A stretch of 64,000 nt of DNA from Heterocephalus glaber. Lineage: Eukaryota > Chordata > Mammalia > Rodentia > Bathyergidae. The stretch's first letter is position 1. Each line of letters starts with the position of its first letter. The translations under genes and the position numbers were made by a program. This document shows positions 54,322-64,000 of this stretch, piece by piece. Under the pieces are notes generated by a model. That model was not told where the DNA came from. It saw only the letters and a program-made list of their open reading frames with translations, and made no database searches. Location of the stretch: assembly GCF_000247695.1 (NCBI RefSeq), contig NW_004624801.1, positions 4,060,827 to 4,124,826 of the forward strand, in the 5' to 3' direction.

Positions 54322-55240
54322 TAATTTACTTCAACTTAACTACCTTAAAATACTTAAAAGAACTACCTTAAAGTACTTTGTCTAATTATAACTAGAACCA
54401 AGTCACTGCCAAATTTGTGTTTCTGATAGACCCTTTGGCCGTGCTCATTCCTGGGCACTGGCATGCACAGAATACCATGCAATGTTACTTAGTCTGTGGC
54501 GTATTAATCAGAAGAAATGTATAATTCGTGACCAATGCAATCAACCCTAACAAGAAGATGGACAAGTCAGGTTTGACCTATAAAATGAAAATATGAAATG
54601 AAAGTAGATGATGCTTTCCAAAATTCTTTAGTGTATGTGTGTGTGTACACATTTGTGTTTAAGAGAAAACAAATTCATCTTGGCTGGTGTTTTCTTTCTG
54701 ATTCAATCTAAAAGCTTTATTTTATTTTATTTTATTTTATTTTATTTTATTTGTAGTAACACTGTTATATTTGGTTTTCCATGCTCCCTGAGATATAAGT
54801 TTCCTCTATGGAACAACAACAAGAACAATAAAATTTTTTACATCCCTGGCCACTGAGGCAGTAATAAGTAGAACTGTTTGTATGATTGATATATATTTTT
54901 TCCATCTTTTTCTAGGAAGCACATGATTTTTAGGAAGCTGCACAGAGTCACAGTTCCCAAGTTTGCAAATGTTGTCAATTCAGGAAAGCCCTCATTCTCT
55001 AACAATTCCTTCCACTCTCTTCCCAGGGTTCTAATGAAATTTGTATTAAATGTCCTCATTTTATTCTTCAGATCTGTTTACTTTTCAAACAATATTTCAA
55101 TGTCTTTGAATGCATTCCAGAGCTAGTTATCAACAAAAAATTTTATAAATATGTCAATATTTTATTCAAGTGTTGTCTACAATTTAAATCCTCAATGATA
55201 ACAAAGAGCATTTTGTGGAGAGTGAAATAAGGAATTAGTA
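54322..55240. other. unassigned AT-rich sequence
   Basis: Holds the TTTTA tract and short T/A runs. Nothing else was recognised. Confidence 0.4.
54716..54752. repeat. (TTTTA)n microsatellite
   Basis: Seven uninterrupted TTTTA units. Confidence 0.96.
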
Positions 55241-55322
55241 GGCTGGGAATGTGGCTTACTGGTAGAGCATTTCCCTAGCAGCTATGAAGCCCTGGAATCA
55301 ATTCCCAGAACTGGGGGAAAAA
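55241..55322 (+). mobile_element. ID SINE, diverged
   Basis: 'gggaatgtggcttactggta' and 'ggaatcaattcccagaactg' are recognisable A- and B-box regions. No clear target duplication. Confidence 0.6.
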
Positions 55323-55430
55323 AGAAGATGGTGAAAAAGATGCAGAAGAAAAAATATGTGAGAAATAACACATTCCCAGTTTTCTGCAGTACGGTAAAAG
55401 CCTGCAGAGAGAAAGAACAAGGACAGATAT

Positions 55431-55610
55431 CACATTCTCTCTGAATGCAGCACAGTTTGTCCGTGCACTTGCTGAGAGACATGTAGACTGTTTGCACTTT
55501 GGGGTGGAGTCCTTTTTGGTAGCATCCCCTGCAGTCTCTGTGCTGTAAAAGGGTCTCAATGGCAGCCCCTGTGGTCCCTGCTGGCCACTCTCTTGGCTCT
55601 GGGCATTGGC
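55431..55610 (+). repeat. left arm of perfect 180-bp inverted repeat
   Basis: Compared base by base with the reverse complement of 55995-56174, every position agrees by eye. Beyond the arms similarity ends immediately on both sides. The arm belongs to no repeat family that I recognise. Confidence 0.9.
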
Positions 55611-55869
55611 CAGGAATCTCAGGGCTTCGGGACACACAAGGCATCTTCCCAGGTCATGTCTTTGTTGTGCTGGGTTCCCCGTTGCTGGTGTAGCCCAGGG
55701 CCTCATACTTCCTGGTGGCAGAGGGCACTCATGGACACTGGAGGAGAATGTGCTCTCTGGCTCCTTTGCGACACCCTCTGATTTCTTGATGGTGGCCATT
55801 CTTTCTGGGTATAATTAACAATACAGTGAATGATGCTGCTCAGTGTCATATAACAGAAAGGTAGGCTCA

Positions 55870-56278
55870 CAAAAATATTCCAGCGTGTCCTCATCCACCT
55901 AGTCACCGGATCTGGTCCTGTGTGACTTTTGGCTCTTCTCCAAAGTCAAAATGACCATAAAAGGTAGATATTTGGAATCAAATCAGAACATCGAGCCAAT
56001 GCCCAGAGCCAAGAGAGTGGCCAGCAGGGACCACAGGGGCTGCCATTGAGACCCTTTTACAGCACAGAGACTGCAGGGGATGCTACCAAAAAGGACTCCA
56101 CCCCAAAGTGCAAACAGTCTACATGTCTCTCAGCAAGTGCACGGACAAACTGTGCTGCATTCAGAGAGAATGTGTCTGAAGTGAGGATTAGGGTATTTCG
56201 AGGTAGATTAATGCCAATGTGTTTTTTACTGTAATAAATGGTTTTAACATTCGCCATATTTTTCAATCACACCTAGTA
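55870..56278 (+). mobile_element. mariner transposase fossil with its middle replaced
   Basis: From about 55910 the plus strand reads SPDLVLCDFWLF then SKVKMTIKG, the mariner catalytic SPDL.pcDFWLF region with the DDE/D-type aspartate retained in this relic. After the foreign 180-bp arm it resumes with YFEVD and a CQCVFYCNKW-like tail with stops. The end 'tcaatcacacctagtatg' matches the mariner end at 39.6 kb. Inactive. Confidence 0.75.
55995..56174 (-). repeat. right arm of perfect 180-bp inverted repeat
   Basis: Inverted identical copy of 55431-55610, separated by a 384-bp spacer. It is spliced into a mariner transposase relic: mariner-like coding ends just before 55995 and resumes just after 56174. 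Confidence 0.9.
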
Positions 56279-56349
56279 TGTATGGCAATGTGTGTGTGCA
56301 CCTGTGTGTGTGTGCATCCATGCATGTTCGTGTAGGCATGTGTGTGCAT

Positions 56350-56352
<3 letters not shown>

Positions 56353-56387
<35 letters not shown>
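56353..56387. repeat. (TG)n microsatellite
   Basis: Seventeen TG units, preceded by an imperfect tg/gcatg stretch from 56278. The 200-codon frame nearby on the minus strand reads through it. Confidence 0.95.
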
Positions 56388-56391
<4 letters not shown>

Positions 56392-57530
56392 ATGATGGAG
56401 AGCGAGACAGGTCAGGCAAGTGCCTTGCAGGCTGAAAATGAGACACCAGGTCAGATAAGCAAGACCTAATGGAGTCAATAAGGTGTGAAAGCAGCTGGAG
56501 ATTGCAGAGCCCAGCGCTGACTCCTGAAGGTGCTCAGCAGGAAGGCAGGAAACTGGCGTGTCGTGGCAGAGGAAGTGGGTGGCCGGGAGGCCAGGTGGGA
56601 GGCTGGACAGCAATAAGGAACATGCTGACAAAAAGGACCTGTGTGGTGAAGGTGATGAGGATGGAGCGGACGGAGAGGACTGGGAGGCAGTGAGGTCAAA
56701 GGTTTCCACCACCCTACTGACTGCTGTCCCCCTCCATGCTGGACTGTGAGAAGGAGCCAAGGTGTCAGACTGAGGACAAACGATGCCAGTACAGTTTCCA
56801 GACTCTGTCCTCACCTGACTCTGCGCTCTGTCTGCCCTGCGTCCCACCAGACTGAGCCGATCCACACCGGCCGCTTGGGTTGGTACAAGGAGCAGAGGCC
56901 AAAGTCAGCTGTCTGCACAGAGCACACTGGAAGCCCAGTGGGGTAGGTTGCCTGGGTGACTTATTGCTTATTAATAATATAAATATGTAAATGTGACAAG
57001 GGCCATATTGATCCCAGCTTGTGGACCATCCATCAGAAGGGTGAGGAACGTGGTGTTATGAATATCAGCTAATAGGTCTGCAGCCTAAGACTTGTCAATA
57101 TAGGTGGGCAAAGGCTGGGACAGGGCTCAAGGCAATTTTACTAATGAGAGTGACTCCAGCTGCCACCAAACCCCTGCCTGCAGTGTGTGGGCTATGAAGG
57201 GGGAGGGGAAGTCGGGAAGCCCTCAGATGGAAAGGTGATATTCCAACCTTCCCTTTTTCTCCTTCTCTCTGAGCCACAAAAGCAGCCCACAAAGCTCCCC
57301 AAATCCCCAAATCTCAAGGACCTACCAGCTTGCAAAAGCACCCTCCTAAGTAGGGGTGCCCCGGCCCACCCTGATAACACACTAATTCAAAGCCATTTCC
57401 AGGTCGAAGCCTTTGTCCCTGCCCAGAGCTGGGCCACACCGACTGCACAAGCTGCCATCTCTTTGGCTCCTCTGTCTCCCGGTGGGGAGGGGCCCAGGTC
57501 AGGGTCTCGGGGAGCACTCCCGATCTCCCC
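56388..57530. other. unassigned GC-rich sequence
   Basis: No repeat family or exon signature. Several overlapping frames of 60-158 codons on both strands have no domain. Confidence 0.4.
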
Positions 57531-57534
57531 CAGG

Positions 57535-57800
57535 CCTGCTATTACTATTCAGCATCTTTTTGGTAATGGGCCCTCTGCATGCCAATTTGATTTTATTATT
57601 ATGCCAACACACTTGCTTAATTCTCTGCTGTCTTTCTTCTGCACTGTTGATTTACACTGTTAGTGTTTTAATTATACAATTCAGCACTCCTTAAAACATG
57701 AAAAACTGCTCAACTTTTCAAGCAATTAAAAGGCAGTGGAGTATATCAGCAGATCCGAGACGAGATAAGTAAATCAAGCAATTAAAAACCTCATTTGGTG
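57535..57800. promoter_or_regulatory. candidate conserved non-coding element G
   Basis: A strikingly AT-rich repeat-free block with 'attactattcagcatctttt', 'gatttacactgttagtgttt', 'taattatacaattcagcact'. The 14-bp word tcaagcaattaaaa is repeated exactly at 57718-57731 and 57774-57787. Homeodomain-like ATTA/TAAT cores are dense. It is bordered on both sides by GC-rich DNA. A developmental enhancer is the best reading, but conservation is untested here. Confidence 0.45.
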
Positions 57801-58111
57801 GAAATGTAGCAACCCACCTCAAATGAGCAAGGCCGGTGGGCCCTCCTGACAAGAACTTCAGAGAGGCTCACCTTCCTGCTCAGCAGCTCTGGGTGCCCTG
57901 GCTCCCCCTTGCTTTCCTTTCTCCCTCCTTGCACATACTGCTCAGCTGAGCCCACCTCACGGCCTCAGATCCAGAGAAGCTTCGTGGAAAGAGCCTGGGA
58001 CTGCAGCTGCCAAGAACTGGGTTCTCTCCTGGCCTCTGAACAGCTCATAAACGTGTCTTATTATTGCCTTCTGCTTCCCATTTGCAAATGGGACTGCACT
58101 ACTAGGGTTTG
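57801..58111. other. unassigned intergenic sequence
   Basis: Nothing recognised between the AT-rich block and the TG tract. Confidence 0.35.

Positions 58112-58147
<36 letters not shown>
58112..58147. repeat. (GT)n microsatellite
   Basis: Seventeen or more GT units, ending in taaatatacg. Confidence 0.95.
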
Positions 58148-58151
<4 letters not shown>

Positions 58152-58157
58152 ATACGT

Positions 58158-58600
58158 AACAAAATTGACCATTAAAAGGGAAGAAAACTACCATAAATTC
58201 ACGGCTGAAGCCTCCATAATAAGACAGATTAACAAGGGAAACAAATGCACTTCTTTTTAATATGTTTTCTGTGACATGCACAGGAGACTTCACCAGAAAG
58301 TGAAGTCCCAAAGAAACGGTAAGCCCGAGTATTTTTTATGCTAGGTTGGATTGAGAAGTGGACAGTCACACTGGAGATTATTTTTAAAGTATGATCTAAG
58401 GGTGGTAAACAAAAGGGAGGTAGCATGGTCTGTGTATTCAGGTTCTTCTTTGCATCCTTGTGTCTTTGGAAATAGGGATATTCCCTTCCTCCAGGCACAC
58501 AAAGGCACCTTTCCCATGGGAGTTCCATGGTTCCCTTAGGGGAAGGTCATACAGTCCTCCCTAGGCTTTGTGACCTGCTACAGGGAGAAGGGTGAGGGCA
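58158..58600 (-). mobile_element. probable ERV1-type LTR, antisense
   Basis: Reverse strand reads 'gaagtctcctgtgcatgtca', 'cccttgttaatctgtcttat', 'tatggaggcttcagccgtga', phrases of mammalian ERV1 LTRs. Ends are not defined. Confidence 0.45.
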
Positions 58601-58689
58601 ATGTGCCAGGGACCTTCTTACTTACACTGTTTCCTCAAATGTTAGCATGCCATATTTTGTAGTGAATCCAATCACCATCTTATACATTT

Positions 58690-58806
58690 TTTTAAGCATC
58701 TGAGACACAATCTCACTTTGTTGCCCAGGGTGTCCTCTAACTCAAAGTCCTCCTGTCTCAGCCTCCTGAGTAGCTGGATTACAGGTGTGGACCAGTGAGC
58801 TCGGCT
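58690..58806 (-). mobile_element. B1 SINE, antisense
   Basis: 'tctcactttgttgcccaggg', 'tctcagcctcctgagtagct', 'ggattacaggtgtggaccag' are antisense 7SL-type sequence. Confidence 0.8.
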
Positions 58807-59244
58807 ATCTTAAGCATATTTTAGGTGCAGAGTTCAGCAGTTCTGCATTCATATTGCTCATTGATATGCATGTGGTACATGCACATTCTGGTGACCCACC
58901 ACACTATCCATCTCCGGAGCTCTTTCCATCTTGCAAAACTGAGACTGTGCCCATGAGACACTAACTTCCTATCTCCTTCCTGCGTCACTGGCTTTTACTG
59001 GCCTCCTGAAGTCCCGCAGGTTCATCGGAGGCACTATAGCACCACTTGGGAAGGAGCAGAGGGAGGCAGGGAGGAGGAGGAAGCAGGGCTCTGTCTTGAT
59101 CTGTTTAAACTATTGGGCTTCTGGGTTCAATTTCATTTGAGCACATGACTATAGAGGTTATTTCTTAATGCCTGGAAAACAGATGGACAGGATCACCTTA
59201 AAGGCCTTCTGGATTGGAAGGAACCTGCTTTAGGCTTGAGCTTC

Positions 59245-59329
59245 ATTTTTTTTTTGGTACCTGGGATCAAACTTGGGACCTTGCACTTGTGAGCCAGGTG
59301 GCAGAACCACTGAGCTAAATCCCTGGCCC
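59245..59329 (-). mobile_element. ID SINE, antisense
   Basis: Plus strand: a T9-10 tract, 'ggtacctgggatcaaacttg', then 'aaccactgagctaaatccct'. Flanking duplication aggcttgagcttc (59232-59244) and aggcttgagtttc (59330-59342), 12/13 identical. Confidence 0.9.
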
Positions 59330-59342
59330 AGGCTTGAGTTTC

Positions 59343-60810
59343 TTAAAAGCAAAGCTCAGCACAGAGCAAGGAGGAGAGGGCCCTGCTTCTCTGAGTCGGA
59401 GCAGAACAGAACATGCTCTGCCAGCATGAGTTGGTCCATCCCAAGGATCCAGGTCCCTCCCAGGCCTCAGCCATTCCCTCCCCAGGGCACACTGGACTCC
59501 TGATTCAGGCTCCCGGGGAACCGGAACTGGTGACTTTCTGTGGCACTCTGTAAGCAAGGTTGGGGACAAGGTACAGCAGGGACAGGAGGTACACAGCCCA
59601 CTCATCCATCACACCAGAAGCCAGAAAATCCAGAGGTGCCACCAGCTGCCCACTCACTAGCGAGGCTATCTGGGCAAGGATCCTGACCAAGGTGGGGCAG
59701 CTGTGCACAGGGGTGGCACCAAAGGAGCTGGAGGGCCAAGGAGGCAGCTGCAACCAGCCAGCAGCTTTGATTCAGGACAGGGCTCCCTAGCGGACAACTC
59801 TGCCATCCGTCACCCAGTGCCGACAGGACTATAAATGCCAAGTGACAGTGTCTGGAATGACAACCATGCTATTTCATGCAAGAAGAGGCCAATGTCTCCA
59901 GTGTTTGGCTGTGGGACTCAGTTCAGTTTACCTGCAAGAGACCAAGCATGTCCTACAATGTGCCTGACTCCAGCCTTCACTCAAATCCTCCCTGTTAGAG
60001 TAAGGGACAAAGGATATTCTGGCTTTCCCTGCTTCAAGGAAACAGAGGCTTTTCCGCCATTTTGTTTTCAACCCAAGAACTTCCCTTTAACAACATCCAT
60101 GGAACCAGCAATCAAGATCTGCAAATGTTATCCTTTCAAGGTGTGGCTATTTCCTGGGTCTCTCTTTACTGGGTCTTGTTCAACAGGCCACAATCCTCCT
60201 AGTCCCTGCCTAGAGGGGGAAGTAATTAGGAACAAATCCCATACAAAGAGAGAGGAGGACACACTCAGGTCCAGCTTCTGTGGTCACATTCAGCTCCATT
60301 ATAACTATGTCCACACACCAAGTCAGACTTCCCTGGGGTCACCTTCCGGACCACAGCAAACCTTTGTTCCCAGTCACATGTCTCCCTGTGGACACTGAAG
60401 ACCCTGTCCTTCCCTTCCCTGGGTTCTGTCCACAAAAATCTTCCCAGTTTTCTCCACAGCTTTCTCAAGGTTACTTCCCCTGAGCAATTTCTGTTCCAAA
60501 CAGTTTCTACTAGTTGCTTTTTGTAATTCCAGAACCTCCATTAATCATTCTTAAGCTCCTTGAATGCAGTATTTTTTCTAAGAACCAAAATTTCTTCACA
60601 ACTCTGTACCCTCCTGCCATCTCCAATTACCTGCTCCCATCAGTCATTAACATAAAGCATTAGCGTAGCTATAACTTCTGTATACCCTGATTATTCTGAC
60701 TTGGAGTTTTCTCCCAATTGCACCTAACTGGCTGAAGAGTGACCACGATGGGAGGGAGTAAGCATCGCCTCCAGCCTGAGTTGAAATCATAGCACAGAAA
60801 AGAGTCCCAG
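59343..60810. other. unassigned intergenic sequence
   Basis: The longest frame is 187 codons (59835-60398 plus), with no motif or splice context. No transposon was recognised. Confidence 0.4.
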
Positions 60811-60811
60811 T

Positions 60812-60900
60812 GTTATTATATCTTTTCACAGATGGGGAAACTGAGGCCTGAAGAGGTAATATAGCAACTTTCCTCCTCCCACAAGCCCAGTCCCCCAACC
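60812..60900 (-). mobile_element. MIR SINE fragment
   Basis: 'ctttt' followed by 'cacagatggggaaactgagg', 'cctgaagaggtaatatagca', a reverse MIR core. Confidence 0.55.
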
Positions 60901-60973
60901 CAGGCAGCATTGACCCAAATATGCTTCCTATAAATTTGTTCCCAGAAATGTTCTGTAAAAAATAGAGGGTGGA

Positions 60974-61065
60974 GGGCTGGGGATTTAGCTCAGGGGCACC
61001 ACTCCTACCTCACAAGTGCAAGGTCCTGAGTTCAATCCCTGGTACCAAAAAGAAAAAAAAAAGTG
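60974..61065 (+). mobile_element. ID SINE
   Basis: A-box 'tttagctcaggggcacc', B-box 'gagttcaatccct', A-rich tail. Perfect 9-bp target duplication gagggtgga at 60965-60973 and 61066-61074. Confidence 0.9.
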
Positions 61066-61319
61066 GAGGGTGGAGGTATAAAGCCCAGAAAGCCTGTGCT
61101 TGAGTAAATTGTAGAAAAACCTCAATATTGTGTCACTCTCTTGTATATTCACCACACAGCATCAAATTAAAGGCTTTTGAGAAGACACAAAAAAGAAATC
61201 TGACAGCTTTAATTCAAACCTTGGTTAAGCATTATCTCTTTTTGTTTTTTTCTAGGCTACTTAGAAGACTTATATGTTTTGTGTTTTTTAAAAAAGAAGA
61301 ACACTCCAAAATGAAGTAG

Positions 61320-61805
61320 CTGAAAACAACAAGCATCTATCAACTCACAGAGTTTCTGAAGGTCGGGAACCTGAAAGGGGCTTAGCTGAGTGGGGCTCAG
61401 GGTCTCTCAGGAGATTGCAGAGAAGAGGTATCTGGGGCCACAGCCATCTAAAGGCTGGACTGGGGCTGGAGGACCTACTTGCAAGATGATGCATTCACAT
61501 GGAGCTGGGTTGTTGGCTGGAAGGGTCAGTTCCTCACTATGTGGGCCTCTGTAGGGTTGTTTGAGCATCTTCAAAACATGGCAGCTGGCTTTTCCCAGAC
61601 TGAGGACAGAGAGACAGAGAGAGAAGGAGGAAGAGAAGCTTCAGTGTCTTTTGTGACATCATTGGAAGTCACATACCATCATCTCCACAATCCCATGGTT
61701 ATTTGGATCAGCTACATTCAATGTGGGGGACAGGAGATTACACGGGAGTGTGAATACCATAAAGTAGAAACTGGAAGCCGCCATCTTGGAGGCTGGCTGA
61801 TATAA
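61320..61805 (-). mobile_element. MLT1-type MaLR LTR
   Basis: Reverse order 'tcacagagtttctgaaggtc', 'cttagctgagtggggctcag', 'tatgtgggcctctgtagggt', 'ttcaaaacatggcagctggc', 'cacgggagtgtgaataccat', 'gccatcttggaggctggctg'. Clear and nearly complete, with coherent orientation. Confidence 0.7.
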
Positions 61806-61864
61806 TACCTGTTAACTCGACACATCTGGGAACATTAACCCTGAACCTATTCTTTTGGGTTTAA

Positions 61865-61972
61865 AATACAGCTGAGAGGACCACCATGAGTTAGAGGCCA
61901 GCCTGGGCTACATAGTGAGTTCAAGGCCAGCCTGAACTACATAGTAAGACTCTGTCTCAAAACATGAAGAAA
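61865..61972 (+). mobile_element. partial B1 SINE
   Basis: Only the 3' half: 'gagttagaggccagcctggg' directly followed by the duplicated 'gagttcaaggccagcctgaa', ending 'gactctgtctcaaaac'. Confidence 0.75.
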
Positions 61973-62950
61973 GAAAAAGCTGAGAAAGGCATAAATACCC
62001 CAGGTTCTTAACCTGATGTGACTATGATCAGATGCCACAAATGACCTGACTTGGCTGCACTGTCCAGGGACTAAAGCCCAGGACTCTTCTCCAGCCATGG
62101 TTTTGCCTGGTTCCATCTCTCCAAGAGGAAGGATGTTCTTCCTTGCTATTGGTCCAGGCAAACCTGAGTCTGTTGTCACTAGTTAGCCAGGGCCTCTGGC
62201 CACCATGGAAAAGCCCAGTAGCCAACATCTTCTGTAGCACAGACTGCTCCCAGCATCAGATAAAGCAAGATTGACTCCCCCCTTTTTTTTTATTCTAAAA
62301 AAATAAAATCTCCAATAAGTCAAACATGCAACAGAGTTGACAGGCACTGTGCTGATATCTTACACGAACAATCCATCAGGGAGATCTCAAGGGTCAGACA
62401 ACTACTTCCTGGACTCGGGCTTTTGATGGTGAAGCAGAGGACCTCTGTTCTCTGACCCCACAGCGTACTCGTCCTTGAAGAAAAATCACACATTCCAGGC
62501 ACATTCCATCAGATGATGGACATTGAAGCTGAGCTGAACAAGATTCCAATGGCTCTGGTGCACAAGTCCCAGAAGTCACCCCATAATGTACATTTGCAAA
62601 ATCCCAATGATTAGAGTCCTCTGTATCGGCCAGACATTGAGCTGGTCACCATGAGTGGACACCAACAATTTCCTCCTCCACAAGACTTTTAGACATCCCT
62701 AGTCATGCCTTCCAAGTATCACTTATATCTTTGTTCTGGGCGATATATGTCAGTCTTCTTTTAAGTTTTCCACAATAAAGAGGCAATTATAATTACCAGT
62801 TGAGGAGACCTATTAGCCACAGCCACAGAGCAGCAGTACCCGGGCCTGACACATGATCAGGCTGAGCCCTGCACCTGACTCCCCTTTTTGACATGGGGAG
62901 CCCCTGCTGGATACTCACTGAACTCCTGATTCCATTGTAAAAGCAGTTGT
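61973..62950. other. unassigned intergenic sequence
   Basis: A T9-type run lies at 62282-62290. No repeat family or exon was recognised. Confidence 0.35.
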
Positions 62951-62954
62951 AGTA

Positions 62955-63125
62955 AGGATAAAAATTGCTAACACTTATTAAGTGTTTATGGTATACCAGG
63001 CACTGTGCCAATATTTTTCCATGCATTACATCATTTAATCCTCGCAATGACCACGGGAAGTAGTCCCTATATCCCCACTTGATGCATTAGAAAATTGAGG
63101 TTCTGGCCCATCAAGGATATGGCCA
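62955..63125 (-). mobile_element. MIR SINE
   Basis: 'acacttattaagtgtttatg', 'accaggcactgtgccaatat', 'atttaatcctcgcaatgacc', 'gaaaattgaggttctggccc' in reverse-MIR order. Confidence 0.75.
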
Positions 63126-63378
63126 ACAGCACAGCTGAAAGCGACATAGCTATGAGTGATCTGGGACTAATGCCATGTCCCAAGCTGCTGCCAATTAAGC
63201 TATCCAGCTTCCAGGTCACCTGTAAAGCATAAGGGACCAAAATGTTTGAGCCTGGGTCCTGAGGTAGTCTTTTCTGACCTGAGCAACCCTCTCCTCCCCA
63301 CTCACTCCCACCTCACCTAACAACCACACCTCCTCCTAGGATGATGCCCTGAATCACCAAGTTCTAAAAGACCAAAAT

Positions 63379-63494
63379 GCGGTCGCACAGAACACGCCGA
63401 ATCACCCCGCTGCAGACAGGCAGGTCTGCCCATGCCCTACCAAGGTTCCCCAGTCACACAGAAGACGCCAAATCACACCGCTGCAGACAGGCAG
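63379..63494 (+). repeat. 72-bp imperfect tandem pair
   Basis: A word of about 44 bp centred on 'cgctgcagacaggcag' occurs at 63379-63423 and 63451-63494, period about 72 bp, immediately before the minisatellite. Confidence 0.8.
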
Positions 63495-63560
63495 CCACCT
63501 GGTTCTGCACAACAAAGACACAGAGGACACCAGACCACCAGACCAAGGTACTGAGTCCCG

Positions 63561-63932
63561 CTGCTCCCGGCCCAGAGGTAGGGGCTTCTGAGCCACCATC
63601 CCACTGCTCCTGGTCCAGAGGAAGGGGCTTCCCGGTCACCATCCCTCCCGCTGCTCCCAGCCCAGAGGAAAGGGCTTTTGGGCCACCTTCTGTCCCACTG
63701 CTCCTGGCCCAGAGGAAGGGGCTTCTGGGCCACCATCCCTCCCGCTGCTCCCAGCCCAGAGGAAAGGGCTTTTGGGCCACCTTCTGTCCCACTGCTCCTG
63801 GTCCAGAAGAAGGGGCTTCCCAGCCACCATCCCTACCGCTGCTCCCAGCCCACAGGAAAGGGCTTTCGGGTTACCATCCCTACTGCTGCTCCCGGCCCCT
63901 GTCCCACCTCTCCCAGCTCAGAGGAGGTAATC
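63561..63932 (+). repeat. 47-bp-period minisatellite
   Basis: The unit starts with ctgctcc(t/c)(g/a)g at 63561, 63604, 63651, 63698, 63745, 63792, 63839 and 63886. The first step is 43 bp and the later steps are all 47 bp. Alternating unit types (ctcctgg versus ctcccag starts, cttctgggcc versus cttttgggcc middles) give a 94-bp higher-order period. It stays GC-rich and stop-poor, so open frames run through it on both strands. Confidence 0.93.
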
Positions 63933-64000
63933 CGTCCAGGCGCTAACAGCCCCCCGCCCCAGTCGAAATGAGAAAACATGTAAATAAGTCTCAAAACCAG

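Noticed and set aside
55275..55799. 174-codon minus-strand frame over the left inverted-repeat arm
   Set aside because: The frame runs into an ID SINE and shows no domain. The arm's second copy carries it into an unrelated context.
56263..56865. 200-codon minus-strand frame
   Set aside because: It reads through the (TG)n microsatellite, giving a Thr-His repeat. No homologous motif was seen outside it.
59835..60398. 187-codon plus-strand frame
   Set aside because: Methionine start without a family motif. Composition and flanks look non-coding.
63561..63932. Regular repeats as a CRISPR array
   Set aside because: The whole unit is repeated without distinct spacers, and the genome is mammalian. 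It is a minisatellite.

Overview
This window is gene-poor mammalian DNA. Every long open reading frame I examined is a chance frame, or runs through a transposon or tandem repeat. I found no intron-containing gene, no functional RNA gene and no clear CpG-island promoter. The repeats point to a rodent: tRNA-derived ID SINEs, B1 (7SL-derived) SINEs with the internal 'gagtttgaggccagcctggg' duplication, and composite B1-dID SINEs. These sit with young MaLR-type LTRs and older mammalian MIR, L2, MLT1, MER5 and MER20 copies. The ID/B1-dID mixture suggests a non-murine rodent, such as a squirrel- or beaver-like lineage. I cannot name the species.

Layout. 1-2.6 kb is stacked old elements (L1, MLT1, MaLR LTRs). 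2.6-12 kb is mostly unique GC-rich sequence with microsatellites, a tiny hAT element, a MER20 and a candidate conserved regulatory block near 7.0-7.4 kb. 12.7-19 kb holds an MLT1, a Z-DNA-prone microsatellite, an AT-rich candidate enhancer (13.9 kb), an ERV solo LTR (15.9 kb), a truncated L1 3' end with an internal tandem duplication and a perfect target-site duplication (16.3-17.0 kb), and several SINEs. 19-31 kb is mostly unique, with three adjacent MER5 copies (24.2-24.7 kb), a strong CTCF-like site (26.1 kb), a G-quadruplex-prone tract (27.1 kb) and a perfect heat-shock-type element (27.3 kb). 31-40.7 kb holds SINEs, MIRs, an L2, a mariner fossil split by an ID SINE, and an antisense L1 tail. 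41-47 kb holds MaLR LTRs, one split by a hAT element and one sitting in an old L1 and itself split by an ID SINE. 47.4-49.3 kb (minus strand) is a degenerate proline-rich intronless coding remnant, tentatively POM121-like. 50-64 kb is AT-richer, with a complete solo LTR (52.5 kb), a perfect 180-bp inverted repeat whose right arm replaces part of a mariner transposase fossil (55.4-56.2 kb), a homeodomain-site-rich candidate enhancer (57.5-57.8 kb), and at the right edge a 47-bp-period minisatellite.

The several AT-rich blocks without repeat signature would fit the regulatory surroundings of a developmental gene lying outside the window, but that is inference. The most unusual structure is the inverted repeat at 55,431-56,174. 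It looks like a template-switch (copy-and-invert) event or a recently homogenised palindrome.
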